A stretch of DNA of 37,298 bases from Alphaproteobacteria bacterium (GTDB taxonomy: Bacteria; Pseudomonadota; Alphaproteobacteria; CACIAM-22H2): the NCBI GenBank assembly GCA_016793165.1, contig JAEULA010000096.1:140699-177996 (forward strand), written 5' to 3'. The notes under the pieces are model-generated. The model worked only from the letters and a program-made list of their open reading frames with translations, did not search any database and had not been told where the DNA came from. Each line of letters starts with the position of its first letter. Within the stretch, counting starts at the first letter, position 1. The position numbers and the translations under genes were made by a program. Below, one piece after another: positions 1-9,700 of the stretch.

Positions 1-200
1 CGGGCCCGCGGTTCCTCTTCGAGGCGCCGGCCGACGCCGCCTGGGCGGTGCGCATCACGCACAACCCCCTGGTGCCGTGGATCTGGATCGGCGCCGGCAT
101 CATGGCATTCGGCGGGCTCGTCAGCCTCAGCGATCGGCGCCTCCGCGTCGGCGCGCCGGCGCGCGCAAAGCTGCCGAAGAACGCGGCCCCCGCCGAGTGA
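1..200 (+). CDS. ccmF: CcmF heme lyase, C-terminal fragment
   Basis: The frame enters from outside the window and ends at TGA 198-200. The visible tail reads VRITHNPLVPWIWIGAGIMA followed by a GGLVSLSDRR segment and a short basic cytoplasmic end. This matches the last transmembrane helix and C-terminus of CcmF/CycK, the membrane subunit that attaches heme to apocytochrome c in the periplasm. The assignment is reinforced by ccmG starting 2 nt downstream. Only about 66 codons are present, so the WWD domain and heme-ligating histidines lie outside the window. Confidence 0.85.
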   Translation, partial: GPRFLFEAPADAAWAVRITHNPLVPWIWIGAGIMAFGGLVSLSDRRLRVGAPARAKLPKNAAPAE

Positions 201-202
201 GC

Positions 203-739
203 ATGCGCCGCCTCCTCTACGCGCTGCCGTTGGTCGCGTTCGCGGCGATCGCCGCCTGGCTGCTGTTCGGCCTGGGGCGCGATGCCAACACCGTGCCGTC
301 GGCGCTGATCGACAAGCCTGCGCCGGTCTTCAATCTCGCCGCCGTCGAGGGCCTCGCGCAGCCGGGGCTGGCGACCGACGACCTCAAGGGCAAGGTGGCG
401 CTGGTCAACGTCTTCGCCTCGTGGTGCGCGCCGTGCCGCGTCGAGCATCCCGTGCTGATGCGCCTCGCGCGCGAGAAGCGCGTTGCCGTCTTCGGCATCA
501 GCCACAAGGACAAGGCCGCGGACTCGCGCCGCTTCCTCGCCGAGCTCGGCAATCCCTATTCCGCCGTCGGTTGGGACAACGACGGCCGCGTGTCGCTCGA
601 GTGGGGCGTCTACGGCGTGCCCGAGACCTTCGTCGTCGACCGCCAGGGCCGCATCCGCCATCGCCATGTCGGCGCGCTCACCGAGGACGCGCTCGCACGC
701 ACGGTCATGCCGCTGGTCGCCCGGCTGGAGCGGGAGTGA
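203..739 (+). CDS. ccmG: CcmG/DsbE thiol-disulfide oxidoreductase
   Basis: A 178-aa membrane-anchored periplasmic thioredoxin-like protein that keeps apocytochrome c CXXCH cysteines (or CcmH) reduced during cytochrome c maturation. An N-terminal signal anchor spans about residues 4-23. The redox motif WCAPC lies at 74-78 and the cis-proline motif GVPE at 138-141, both as expected for the DsbE/CcmG family. The ATG at 203 is chosen because it follows the ccmF stop by 2 nt and gives the anchor directly at the N-terminus; the same frame stays open upstream to 77 but that part is basic and non-membrane. The stop overlaps the ccmH start codon by one base, so the two are translationally coupled. Confidence 0.95.
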   Translation: MRRLLYALPLVAFAAIAAWLLFGLGRDANTVPSALIDKPAPVFNLAAVEGLAQPGLATDDLKGKVALVNVFASWCAPCRVEHPVLMRLAREKRVAVFGISHKDKAADSRRFLAELGNPYSAVGWDNDGRVSLEWGVYGVPETFVVDRQGRIRHRHVGALTEDALARTVMPLVARLERE

Positions 740-1212
740 TGCTGCGTCGCCTCGCCATCGTCGCGGCCGTGGCCTGGCCGGCGCTCGCCGGCGCGGTCCT
801 CCCGCACGAACAGCTCGCCGATCCCGCGCTCGAGGCGCGGGCGCGCGCCTTGTCGAAGGAGCTGCGCTGCCAGGTCTGCCAGAACCAGTCGATCGACGAT
901 TCCTACGCCCCGCTCGCGGCCGATCTGCGCCGCCTCGTGCGCGAGCGGCTGGCGGCAGGAGACAGCGACGCGCAGATCCTCGCCTTCGTCACCTCGCGCT
1001 ACGGCGACTACGTGCGGCTGACGCCGCCGATGCGGCTGGACACGATCCTGCTGTGGAGCGCACCCGCGCTGTGCCTGGTCGCCGGTGCGGTCGGCCTGCT
1101 GCTGTGGAGCCGCCGCCGCCCGCCGACGATCGGCACCCCGCTCGATGCCGAGGAGGAGCGCGCGCTCGCGGCCCTGCTCGCTCGCGACAAGCGGGAGCGC
1201 GACCCGGGATGA
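739..1212 (+). CDS. ccmH: Cytochrome c maturation protein CcmH (CycL type)
   Basis: A 157-aa periplasmic thiol protein of the heme ligation complex. It has a signal sequence at about residues 1-19, the family motif LRCQVC at 42-47 followed by QNQSIDDS, and a C-terminal transmembrane helix at about 102-123 with a short cytoplasmic tail. The length and single-domain form match the CcmH/CycL N-terminal type; the TPR part is a separate gene (ccmI) immediately downstream. Its ATG shares a base with the ccmG stop, and its own stop overlaps the ccmI start by 4 nt (ATGA), so ccmG-ccmH-ccmI are very probably one translationally coupled unit. Confidence 0.95.
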   Translation: MLRRLAIVAAVAWPALAGAVLPHEQLADPALEARARALSKELRCQVCQNQSIDDSYAPLAADLRRLVRERLAAGDSDAQILAFVTSRYGDYVRLTPPMRLDTILLWSAPALCLVAGAVGLLLWSRRRPPTIGTPLDAEEERALAALLARDKRERDPG

Positions 1213-2054
1213 TCTGGCTCGTCGCCCTGCCGCTCGCCGCCACGCTCGCCATCTGGCTGGCGCAGCCCATGCTGCGCGCGCGGCGCGATGCGATCCCGCG
1301 GCGCAGCTACGACCTCGCGGTCTATCGCGACCAGCTCGAGGAGCTCGAGCGCGACGTCGCGCGCGGCCTGATCGGCGCCGCCGAGGCGGCGGCGGCGAAG
1401 GCCGAGATCGCACGCCGCATGCTCGCGCTCGATCGCGAGAAGGCCGAGGCGGCGCCGGCGCCGAGCGCGCGACCGTGGCTCGCGGTGGCGCTCGCGGCAG
1501 CGCTGCCGCTGGCCGGCATCCTGGCCTATGCGGGCATCGGCCGTCCGGGCCTTCCCGCGCAACCCGCCGCCAGCCGGCCGCAGGACCCGACCGCGGCGAT
1601 GTCGCCCGAGCAGCGCGACGAGATGATCCGCGGCATGGTCGCCTCGCTCGCCGCACGGCTCGAGCAGAACCCCGACGACCTGCAGGGCTGGCGCCGGCTG
1701 GCGAGGTCCTATCGCGTGCTCGGAGATGTCGAAGCGGCGCGCCGCGCCGCGGAGCGCGCCGTGCGCCTCGCGCCGGACGACATCGACGTCCTCGGCGAGT
1801 TCGCCGAGCTGAACGCCCCGACGAGCACCGAGGAGCCGATGTCGGCGGTGTTCATCGCGACGCTCGAGCGACTGCAGGCGATCAAGCCCGATCACGTCCA
1901 GGCGCTGTTCTTCCTCGGGCTCAATGCCATGCGCACCGGCGACATCGAGGCGGCGCGCACCTACTGGGAGCGCGTGCTGAAGGCGCTGCCCGCCGACGCG
2001 CCCATCGCCGCCGAGCTGCGCCAGCGCATCGACGCGCTGCGCAAGCCCCGCTGA
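1209..2054 (+). CDS. ccmI: Cytochrome c biogenesis protein CcmI (CycH)
   Basis: A 281-aa membrane protein that acts as apocytochrome c chaperone for the CcmF/CcmH ligation step. The N-terminal transmembrane helix is at about residues 1-19. It is followed by a cytoplasmic coiled-coil-like segment with the typical SYDLAVYRDQLEELERDVARG start, a second helix at about 90-109, and a periplasmic TPR region from about 150 to 275 (for example DDLQGWRRLARSYRVLGD and HVQALFFLGLNAMRTGD). It is the last gene of the ccm operon and converges on the fecR-like gene with only 9 nt between the stops. Having ccmI at the end of a ccmFGHI run, rather than at the start as in rhizobial cycHJKL, is a mild clue to the organism's lineage. 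Confidence 0.93.
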   Translation: MIWLVALPLAATLAIWLAQPMLRARRDAIPRRSYDLAVYRDQLEELERDVARGLIGAAEAAAAKAEIARRMLALDREKAEAAPAPSARPWLAVALAAALPLAGILAYAGIGRPGLPAQPAASRPQDPTAAMSPEQRDEMIRGMVASLAARLEQNPDDLQGWRRLARSYRVLGDVEAARRAAERAVRLAPDDIDVLGEFAELNAPTSTEEPMSAVFIATLERLQAIKPDHVQALFFLGLNAMRTGDIEAARTYWERVLKALPADAPIAAELRQRIDALRKPR

Positions 2055-2063
2055 CGCCTCGGA

Positions 2064-2930
2064 TCAGCCGCGGCCCTTGCCGCCGCCGCCGCCCGCGGCG
2101 CCGCCCGCCGGCCCGCCGCCGTCCGGTCCGCCGCCCGGAACATCGTCGAGGCCGGGATCGCCGATGCCGCGACCGAGGCGCGGCCGCCGCTGCACGACGA
2201 TCGCCGCGCCGCCGCGCGCGATCGCCTGTTCGTCCGCGTTGACGATCGTGTTGCGTCCCATCGCGACCGCGCCGCTCAGCACGGTGACGATGGTCGAGCC
2301 GTCGGGATGCACGTCGACGATGAAGTCGGTTCCGCGCAGGCCGATCGTCGCTGCCGGCGTGCGCAGGCTGTAGTCGCGCTTGTCCATCCTGCCGCTGATG
2401 AAGCGGAACGCGCCGACGCCGAGATCGAGCGACATCTCGCCCCGGCCGCGCGCCGGATCGAAGACGAAGCGGTCCAGCATTGCCCGGCTCTGCGAGCCCA
2501 GCCGGAACGACGTGCCGTCGGCGAAGACGAGATGCACGGCGCCGTCGCGCGGAGTCTCGATCAGCTCGTCCTCGACCACCGCGGTCCGCACGAAGAGGTC
2601 GCGGGTGCGGCGCTGCGGCGGCGTGCCGTAGCCCCAGACGACGACTCGCTCGACGGTGCCGATGCTGCCCGAGGTCGCCGCGGAGTCCAGGCGGCCGCGG
2701 CCGGGGATGCTCTGCGCCACGGCCGGCATCGCGGGCACGAGCAGCGCCGAGCCCAACACGCCGCCGGTGAAGAGACGGCGCGACAGGCCGAGACGCGCCG
2801 AGTCGCATCCGTGGGCTTGGGCGTCCGATCGGGCGGCGCGGCCGATTGCCGGCAGCCAGGGCTCCGTCGCGTCGATGCGTGACGGGGCGCGGCGCGAGCC
2901 GTCGAAAGAGTCGGGGCGGGTCGTCGTCAT
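2064..2930 (-). CDS. FecR-domain exported protein
   Basis: A 288-aa protein with a long hydrophilic N-terminus, then a twin-arginine-like signal (SRRLF at about 50-54, hydrophobic stretch to 72, likely cleavage after AVA), then a FecR-type beta domain at about 110-215. That domain contains LVFADGTSFRLGSQSRAMLD, a VGAFRFISG strand and TPAATIGLRGTDFIVDV. The C-terminal 35 residues are almost only Gly, Pro, Asp and Ala. The start is supported by a GGGAG about 9 nt upstream of the ATG. Classical FecR is a membrane anti-sigma regulator beside an ECF sigma factor and a TonB receptor. Neither is present and the order of parts is different, so this is more likely one of the periplasmic or surface FecR-domain proteins of unknown role. 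Domain call confident, function unknown. Confidence 0.85.
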   Translation of the reverse strand: MTTTRPDSFDGSRRAPSRIDATEPWLPAIGRAARSDAQAHGCDSARLGLSRRLFTGGVLGSALLVPAMPAVAQSIPGRGRLDSAATSGSIGTVERVVVWGYGTPPQRRTRDLFVRTAVVEDELIETPRDGAVHLVFADGTSFRLGSQSRAMLDRFVFDPARGRGEMSLDLGVGAFRFISGRMDKRDYSLRTPAATIGLRGTDFIVDVHPDGSTIVTVLSGAVAMGRNTIVNADEQAIARGGAAIVVQRRPRLGRGIGDPGLDDVPGGGPDGGGPAGGAAGGGGGKGRG

Positions 2931-2982
2931 CGCTCAACACTCCCGTTTCGCGCATCACTCTCGCGCGCGGCGTCGCAGAGGT

Positions 2983-3000
2983 CAGTGACGCCGTTCACTG
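2983..3000. promoter_or_regulatory. Dyad in divergent intergenic region (candidate operator)
   Basis: The 293-bp gap 2931-3223 separates the divergent fecR-like and nitroreductase genes and should hold both promoters. I see no convincing -35/-10 pair. A 6-bp perfect inverted repeat, CAGTGA-N6-TCACTG, lies 53 bp from the fecR-like start and is the only clear symmetric element. It could be an operator for a dimeric repressor or chance; arms this short are weak evidence. Confidence 0.3.
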
Positions 3001-3223
3001 CGACGGCGACCACCGGCGCATCCGATCCTGGCGCGTCGGCGGCGCGGCACAACCGAACGTGTGGCGGCAGGCCCGCGAATTCGGTGGTACGTCGCGCGCC
3101 GTGGTTAAGGCCGCGACGACTCCGGCCGATTCGCTGCAAAATGGCCGCCAGGCGCCGTCCGGCGCCGACGCCGCCGGGGTCCTCCCGGCCGGCCGACAAA
3201 CCCGACCGAGACCGAGAGAGCCC

Positions 3224-4057
3224 ATGCCGCCGCATCCGCTGCCGTCCAAGACCGATGCCCTGACCCGCCGTTACGGCCCCGAGGCCGTGCCCGCGGCCGG
3301 TCCCTGGAACGACGTCGTCGCCCATCTGCTCGATCACCGCTCGGTGCGCGGCTACCGCAGCGATCCGTTGCCCGCCGGTACGCTCGAGACGCTGGTCGCC
3401 GCCGCGCAGTCCGCCGCCACCAGCTCCAACATGCAGACCTGGTCGGTGGTCGCCGTGACCGATCCGGCACTCAAGGCGGCCTTCGCCCAGATCGCGGCCA
3501 AGCAGAAGCACATCGAGCAGTGCCCGCTCTTCCTCGTCTGGGTCGCCGACCTGTCTCGCGCCGAGCGCCTGGGCAAGGCCGAGGGCACGCCCCTGGAGGC
3601 GCTCCCCTATCTCGAAACCTTCCTCGTCGCCTCGATCGATGCCGCGCTCGCCGCCCAGAACGCCGTCGTCGCCGCCGAATCGTTCGGCCTGTCGACGGTG
3701 TATATCGGCGCACTACGCAACGACGTCGAGGCGGTCGCCCGGCATCTCGCCCTGCCGCCGGGCTCGTTCGGCGTGTTCGGCCTGTGCGTCGGCTATGCCG
3801 ATCCGGCGGCGGTCAGCGAGGTCAAGCCGCGCCTGCCGCAGGCTGCGATCCTCCACCACGATCGCTACGCGCCGCGCGATGAAACCGTGCATCGAGCGGT
3901 CTACGACCGCGCGCTGAGCGAGTTCTCGCGCCGGCACGAGATGGCGCAGTACAGCTGGACCGAACGCGTCATCACGCGGCTGGGCAAGGCGGCGTCGCTC
4001 CAGGGTCGCGACCGGCTGCGCGGCGCGCTCGCGGCCCTCGGGCTTCCCTTGCGCTGA
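3224..4057 (+). CDS. Nitroreductase family flavoprotein (NfsA-like)
   Basis: A 277-aa FMN-dependent NAD(P)H oxidoreductase of the nitroreductase fold. The region around residues 35-70 has the family's HRSVRGYRSDPLPAGTLETL pattern that contributes FMN phosphate binding, then SAATSSNMQTWSVVAV. The central AALAAQNAVVAAESFGLSTVYIGALRND segment and the GLCVGYADP strand are typical of the NfsA/FRP branch. The C-terminal extension after about residue 215 is also typical of that branch. The ATG at 3224 is preceded by GAGAG at 6-10 nt. Likely substrates (quinones, nitroaromatics, flavins) cannot be deduced. It lies 51 nt upstream of the cupin gene on the same strand and may be co-transcribed with it. 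Confidence 0.9.
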   Translation: MPPHPLPSKTDALTRRYGPEAVPAAGPWNDVVAHLLDHRSVRGYRSDPLPAGTLETLVAAAQSAATSSNMQTWSVVAVTDPALKAAFAQIAAKQKHIEQCPLFLVWVADLSRAERLGKAEGTPLEALPYLETFLVASIDAALAAQNAVVAAESFGLSTVYIGALRNDVEAVARHLALPPGSFGVFGLCVGYADPAAVSEVKPRLPQAAILHHDRYAPRDETVHRAVYDRALSEFSRRHEMAQYSWTERVITRLGKAASLQGRDRLRGALAALGLPLR

Positions 4058-4108
4058 ACAGGAGCCCTGCGTTCAACTGACGGCCTTACGATCATCCGGG
4101 AGGGAGTC

Positions 4109-4441
4109 ATGCCAGCGAAACGGAAGAAGACACCGCGCGTCGAAGCGCTCGCGTTCAAGAGCGGCCTGCGCTGCGAGCGCATCACCCTCAAGCCGGGCGA
4201 GCGCACCGGCTATCACGCGCATTTCCGGGGCATGCCCTACAAGCTGATCGCCTGCACCAAGGTGCGCAGCGTGCGGCTCGACAAGGACGGCAAGTTCATC
4301 GAGATCCTGCGCATGGAGCCGGGCGAGACGCTCGACCGTCCGGCGGGCTTCGCCCACGACCTCGTCAATGCCGCCGACCACGACGTCGTCATGATGAAGG
4401 TCTACGACGACCACGGCGGCCGCGGCGGCAGCCGCAAGTAG
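4109..4441 (+). CDS. Small cupin-domain protein
   Basis: A 110-aa single-domain beta-barrel protein. The first cupin motif is recognisable as KPGERTGYHAHFRGMPYKLI with two histidines spaced HAH (about residues 37-39). The second is recognisable as EPGETLDRPAGFAHDLVNAAD with one histidine. A lysine-rich start and a Gly/Arg-rich end flank the barrel. The ATG has a very good ribosome-binding site (GGGAGGG 5-6 nt upstream). Cupins of this size include metal-dependent enzymes, sugar isomerases and ligand-binding proteins; nothing here narrows the choice. It converges with the GGDEF-EAL gene across a 30-bp GC-rich gap (4442-4471) with overlapping GC palindromes that may act as a weak bidirectional terminator. 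Confidence 0.85.
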   Translation: MPAKRKKTPRVEALAFKSGLRCERITLKPGERTGYHAHFRGMPYKLIACTKVRSVRLDKDGKFIEILRMEPGETLDRPAGFAHDLVNAADHDVVMMKVYDDHGGRGGSRK

Positions 4442-4471
4442 GCGCGTCCCGGGCGGCCGCCGCCGGCGCCG

Positions 4472-6538
4472 TCAGGCGCTTCGGGCCAGGCGATGGACCG
4501 CGCCGGTCCGCTGCGCGCCGGGCCCGGTCGTCAGCCACGCTTCGAGCGCGGTGCGCGCCATCGGCCGGGCGAACAGGAATCCCTGGGCGGCGTCGCAATC
4601 GAGCGTGCGCAGATGCGCGGCCTGCTGCTCGGTCTCGACGCCCTCGGCGATCACCTCGAGGCCGAGGCCGCGAGCCAGCGACATCGTCGCGCGCACGATC
4701 TCGGCGGCGCGGTCGTCGACGCCGAGCCGCTGCACGAAGGTCTTGTCCAGCTTCACGGCGTCGAGCGGCAGGCGCAGCAGCTGCGACAGGCCGGAGGTGC
4801 CGGTGCCGAAATCGTCCAGCATCAGCTTGGCGCCGCGGCCGCGCAGCGCGGCGAGGTGCTCGAGGGTCCGGTCGCTGACGCGATCGAGCAGCACTTCCTC
4901 GGTGATCTCGATCTCGATGGCGTCGAGCGACAGGCCCGCCGCTTGAACCTGGGCCTCGATCTCGAGGGCGATGTCGGGGCGCATGACCTCGCCGGCCGAC
5001 AGGTTCAGCGCGACGCGCGCGCCGGTCAGCCCCCTGGCGCGCAGGTCCGCGAGGATCCGTAGCGCGTCGTCGCGTACGGCGGCGCCGAGACGGGCGGTCC
5101 GCTCGGGCCCGATCACGGGCAGGAACTCGCCCGGCGAGATCTGGCCGAGCGTCGGGTGGCTCCATCGCGCCAGGGCCTCGAAGGACAGCACCTCGATGCC
5201 CGCCTCCGGATCGACGCGCAGCGAGATGATGGGTTGCAGATGCGCCGAGATCCCCGTGATCCCCGTCTCGGTGCACGACGCGTCGAATGCGCCGATGATC
5301 GCGGCCGCGCGCGTGATCCGGTCGGCATCGCCGCGGCTCGCGTGGCCGATCGTGCCGCGGCTCTCGCGCTTGGCCCGGATCAGCGCCTCGTCGGCGGCGC
5401 GCAGGATCACTTCGGGCGTGTCGGCGTCGAGCGGCGCCACCGCCACGCCGAGCGTCGCGCCGAGCCGCAGCGTGCGGTCGCCGTGGATCACGGGGCGGTG
5501 GAGCGAATCGCGCATGCGGTCGGCGACGATGCGTGCCGTCGCCACGTCACCGACGCCCATCAGGAACACCGTGAACTCGTCGCCACCGATTCGCCCGACG
5601 ATGTCGCCGGGCCGGACGCATTCGATCAGACGCGCCGCCACGGCCCGCAGCAGCGCGTCGCCGGCGGCGTGGCCCGCGGCGTCGTTGACCTCCTTGAAGT
5701 GGTCGAGATCGACCACGATCACGGCGACGGGCGTCCCCCTGGTGAGGGCCTCGCCCAACGCGGTCGTGATCGCGCGCCGGTTCATGAGGCCGGTCAGCGG
5801 ATCGATGGACGCCTCGCGGCTCAGCGTACGCGCGAGCTGGCCGACCTGACGCGACAGCGGCCAGAAGATGAACAGCGCCTCGAGCGCCAGCAGGCCGAGC
5901 GCGAAGCCGATCGCGGTATGGTGCACGCTGCGGGCATAGGCGACGCGGCCGCGGGAGGCCGCCTCGTGCAGGCCGACCGCCATCTGCAGCGCATCGGGCA
6001 GGAATCCGAGCGCCTGGGCACGCAGCGCGGCGACCTCCTCCTCCGACGGCCCCGCATTGTCGCGCGCCGCGGCCAGGATCGTGCGCATCCGCGCGATGAA
6101 GTCGGTCATGGTCCGGTCGAGCGCGCCGGGTCCGGCGAAATAGTGGAAGTGGAGCGACGACGTCTCGCGGGCCGGCGCGTCCGGCCCCGAGACCAGGGAC
6201 GCATGCGACGTCTCGAGCCGGCGGACCGCGTCGTCGATCCCCTCGATGGCATCCAGGCGCGACGTTCGGTTGCGCGGATGCACGAGGTCGGCGAGCAGCG
6301 CGGCAATGCGCTCCGACAGCACGCGCTGGGCGCCGGCGCGGTTGATCACCATGGCGTCCTCGGACTGGCGCTCGACGAGGGCGGAGAGGAACCAGCCGGC
6401 GCCGATCGTCAAAGCGGCGATCAGCGACAAGGCGATGACGTAGCCGCGCGCGAGCCGGCGCTGCGTCGCGAGGACAAGGTCCGGACGCACGCGGGGCGGC
6501 CGAGCCGCTGGTATCGGCGCGGTCGGCAGGGACGTCAT
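4472..6538 (-). CDS. Membrane GGDEF-EAL c-di-GMP signalling protein
   Basis: A 688-aa inner-membrane protein. TM1 is at about residues 33-53, a periplasmic helical sensor at about 55-205, and TM2 at about 207-226. The GGDEF domain starts at SIDPLTGLMNRR with an intact GGDEF active site (RIGGDEFTVF) preceded by the product-inhibition I-site RPGD at the correct 5-residue spacing. The C-terminal EAL domain has FEALARW, LNLSAGEV, IEITEEV, DDFGTG, KLDKTF and AEGVE, so the catalytic set looks complete. It should be able both to make and to degrade c-di-GMP; which activity dominates cannot be told. The ATG at 6538 is chosen for GGAG about 9 nt upstream; a frame open to 6598 lacks such a site. The upstream neighbour on the same strand is also a nucleotide-signalling protein. 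Confidence 0.93.
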   Translation of the reverse strand: MTSLPTAPIPAARPPRVRPDLVLATQRRLARGYVIALSLIAALTIGAGWFLSALVERQSEDAMVINRAGAQRVLSERIAALLADLVHPRNRTSRLDAIEGIDDAVRRLETSHASLVSGPDAPARETSSLHFHYFAGPGALDRTMTDFIARMRTILAAARDNAGPSEEEVAALRAQALGFLPDALQMAVGLHEAASRGRVAYARSVHHTAIGFALGLLALEALFIFWPLSRQVGQLARTLSREASIDPLTGLMNRRAITTALGEALTRGTPVAVIVVDLDHFKEVNDAAGHAAGDALLRAVAARLIECVRPGDIVGRIGGDEFTVFLMGVGDVATARIVADRMRDSLHRPVIHGDRTLRLGATLGVAVAPLDADTPEVILRAADEALIRAKRESRGTIGHASRGDADRITRAAAIIGAFDASCTETGITGISAHLQPIISLRVDPEAGIEVLSFEALARWSHPTLGQISPGEFLPVIGPERTARLGAAVRDDALRILADLRARGLTGARVALNLSAGEVMRPDIALEIEAQVQAAGLSLDAIEIEITEEVLLDRVSDRTLEHLAALRGRGAKLMLDDFGTGTSGLSQLLRLPLDAVKLDKTFVQRLGVDDRAAEIVRATMSLARGLGLEVIAEGVETEQQAAHLRTLDCDAAQGFLFARPMARTALEAWLTTGPGAQRTGAVHRLARSA

Positions 6539-6676
6539 GCCAGGTCTCCATCCGTCGATGCGGCGCGTCCCGGCGCGGGAAAGTCGCCGGCCACGCAAGA
6601 CGACTGCGGTCGCGCGAAGCGCGATGCGTCGCGTGGTTCGAAAGCAAGCGTTACCTGGAAAAACTGAACAAAACGG

Positions 6677-6695
6677 AAAACCTGACCGGTTTTCG
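6677..6695 (-). terminator. Low-GC hairpin between two signalling genes
   Basis: In the 226-bp gap after the cyclase stop (6765) and before the GGDEF-EAL start (6538), a 7-bp stem GAAAACC/GGTTTTC with a 5-nt loop stands out in an unusually AT-rich patch (about 6650-6700). On the minus strand it is followed by TTTTG and then TTTTT, which fits a weak intrinsic terminator for the cyclase gene. It could equally be part of the promoter or operator of the GGDEF-EAL gene. Confidence 0.35.
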
Positions 6696-6764
6696 ATCGA
6701 ACTGCCCGATCCGGCGCCAGGCCGGCGCGAGCCTTGTCGGCGGGCGGTGCCGCCGCGGCGGCCC

Positions 6765-9700
6765 TCAGTCCGCCGCCGTCAGGCCTGCGATCGGCCGCCG
6801 ACGCTCGATCGGCAGCGGCAGGATGCCGAGCTCACGATAGGCGTCCGCCGCCGCTGCCGCCTCCCGCTCCGCCGCCGCGACGCGACCCAGCGCGCGATAG
6901 GCCTCGGCCAGAGCCGCTCGGCACGCCGCCGCGAGAGGCCGCATGCCGCAACGCCGTGCCAGCGCGAGGCCGCGCAGCAGCGCCATGGCGGCGCGCGTCG
7001 GCGGCGCCTCGCGATCGTCGAGCAGCGCCTGCCCGCGGAACCAGCAGGCATAGGCCTCCGAGCCCGCCTCGCGCTGCTGCCGCGCGAACCGGATCGCCTC
7101 GTCGAGCGCGGCGATCGCGCCGGCCGGGTCGCCGTTGCGGCGACGCGTCTCGCCGAGCAGGGCCATGCGCAGCGGCTGCTGCGACATCAGGCCCATGGCG
7201 TCGGCGCGACGCACGGACTCCTCGACCAGCGATGCGGCCTCGGCGAGGTTCCCCTGCAGCAGCCGCGCCCAGCCCAGGAAGCCGATGACGACCGTCTCCA
7301 TCGTGCGGTTGCTGAGTCCGCGGAAAAGCGTGCCCGCCTCTTCGAGATGGCGCGTCGCGGCCGCCGCGTCGACGGCGACGAGACCGCAATAGCCGAGCGC
7401 GAGATTTGCCATCGCGCGGCCGAACGCGAGTTCGATCTCCTCCGACACCCGCAGCGCCTCCTCGCCGCGGGCGCGCGCCGCAGCGAAGGCGCCGGTCTCC
7501 GCCAGCGAGCGCGTCACGTAGCTGCCGGCGAGCACGATCAGCGGCGCATTGAGCCCGAAGCGCTCGTGGCGCTGGTCCGGCCGCAGGTCGTTCAGCAGCG
7601 CCTCCAGCCGCGCGTTGGCCTCGGGGAAGCGCCCGAGATCCTTCATGATCAATGCGGCGTGGTAGCGCGCCGGCACCACGAGCAGCGCGTCGTCGAGGCT
7701 CTCGGCGTGGTGCCGCGCGAGCTCGGCATGCTGCAGCGCGCGCGGCGCGTCGCCGGTCATCCAATACGCATGGCTGAGCGAGGAGGCGAGCCTGGCCATG
7801 CGGCGCCGGTCGCCGAGCTCGGCGGCGACGCGCTCCGCCACCGAGAGGTAGGTCAGGATCTTGCCGATCTCGCCGATGAGCAGCAGCGAGTTGCGCAGAT
7901 CGATGCAGAGATCGATGCGCAGCTCGCTGGCCGATCGCCCGCCCGGGGCCGAGGACAGCGCCTCGAGCGCCTGCTCGTAGAGCCTGCTCGCCTCCACGTT
8001 CGCCGAGCGGCCGTAGGCGTTGGCCGCCGCCTGGCGCAGATAGCGCGCGCACGGCTCCCACATCTCGCCGAGCCGGGCATGCTCGGCCAGGATCGCCGCG
8101 AACTCGCTGAGGCGGCCCGCGTGATGCGTCTCCAGAGTCGACAGCGCGCGCCGATGCAGCTCGCGCCGCCGGCTCTTCAGCAGGCCGCCATAGGCGACCT
8201 CGTGGACGAGCGGGTGGCGGAAGGAGAGCTCGCGCTGGCCGCGCCCGGGCATGCGCACCAGGAACCCGGACCCGACAAGGCGCTCGATCGCGAGATCGAG
8301 CGCCTGCGCGTCGACATCCGCGATCCCGCGCAGCGCCTCGATCAGGAACGACGCGCCGGCGACCGCCGCCGACTGCAGCAGCGATTTGTCCTGCGGCGCC
8401 AGCAGATCGACGCGACCCGCCAGGATCGACTGGATCGTCTGCGGCATGCGCACGCCGTCGAGCTGCTCGACCAGTGCGAGTCGTCCGTCCTGGCGCGCGA
8501 TCACGCCGCGATCGATCAGGGTGTGGACGGTCTCTTCGATGAACAGCGGATTGCCCGAGGTGCGCGCGAGCACCAGGTCGCGCAGGCCGTCGAGCTCGGC
8601 GGCGCCCTCGAGGAGGTCGTCGAGCAGCGCGCGCGCCGCACCTTGCGCAAGCGGCTCGAGGGCGATCTCGTGGGCATGCGCATGGCGGCGCCAGCGGTTG
8701 CGGTATTCCGGGCGGTAGTTGACGAGCGCGAGAATGCGGCTGCGCGGCAGCTGCTGAACGAGACGGTCGAGGATCGACTCGGATTCGGGATCGATCCAGT
8801 GCAGGTCCTCGATCACCACGACGACGCGGCGGCGCTGCGCGAGCGGCACCAGGATCGACACGAGCACGTTCTCGACCGCACGCTGCCGGGTCCCGGCATC
8901 GGCGGCCAGCCAGGCGGGATCGCGCACCGGCATGCCGAGCAGCGACAGCACCGCGCCGGCCACGAAGGCGCCGTCGCGCTGCGTACTCGTCGCCGCGGCC
9001 ACCATCGCCGCGATCTCCTCGCGCGACTGCGCGTCGCTGATCGAGAAATGCGTGCGCAGCAGCTGCACGACGGGCGCCAGCCCGGCCGCGGCACCCTGCT
9101 GCGGGCATTCGGCGGAGACGACGATGGCGCCCTCGTCGCCCGCCTTGCGGCAGAACTCGTGGATCAGGCGCGACTTGCCGCTGCCGGGCTCGCCGCTGAC
9201 CGACCACAGCTCGCCGCCGTGGTCGACGACGCGCTGGCCGGCCGCGGCGAGCGCCTGGCTTTCGCGCGTCCGCCCGACGAAGCGCGTCAGACCGCGCCGC
9301 TTCGAGACCTCGAAGCGCGACACCGTGCCGAAGCCGACGGGCTCGAACACCTCGACCGGCTCGCTGAGCCCCTTGATCGGCACGTGTCCGAGCGAGCGAA
9401 CGGACAGGAAGCCGCGCACCTCGCGCGCGGTGTCGGCCGAGATCCGCACCGCACCCGCCGGCGCCAGGGTCTGCATGCGCGCCGCGAGATGCACCGTGCG
9501 GCCCACGGCGTCGTATTCGGTGTGGAAATCCGTCGTCACGCTGCGGACGACGACCTCGCCGGTGTCGATGCCGACATGCATGCGGATCTCGGCGCCGTCG
9601 GCCCCGGCGACCCGGTCGCTCAGCGCCTGTACGCTCTTCAGCACGTCGAAGGCGGCGCGGCAGGCGTGCACCGCGTGGTGCTCGAGCGCGCTCGGCGCGC

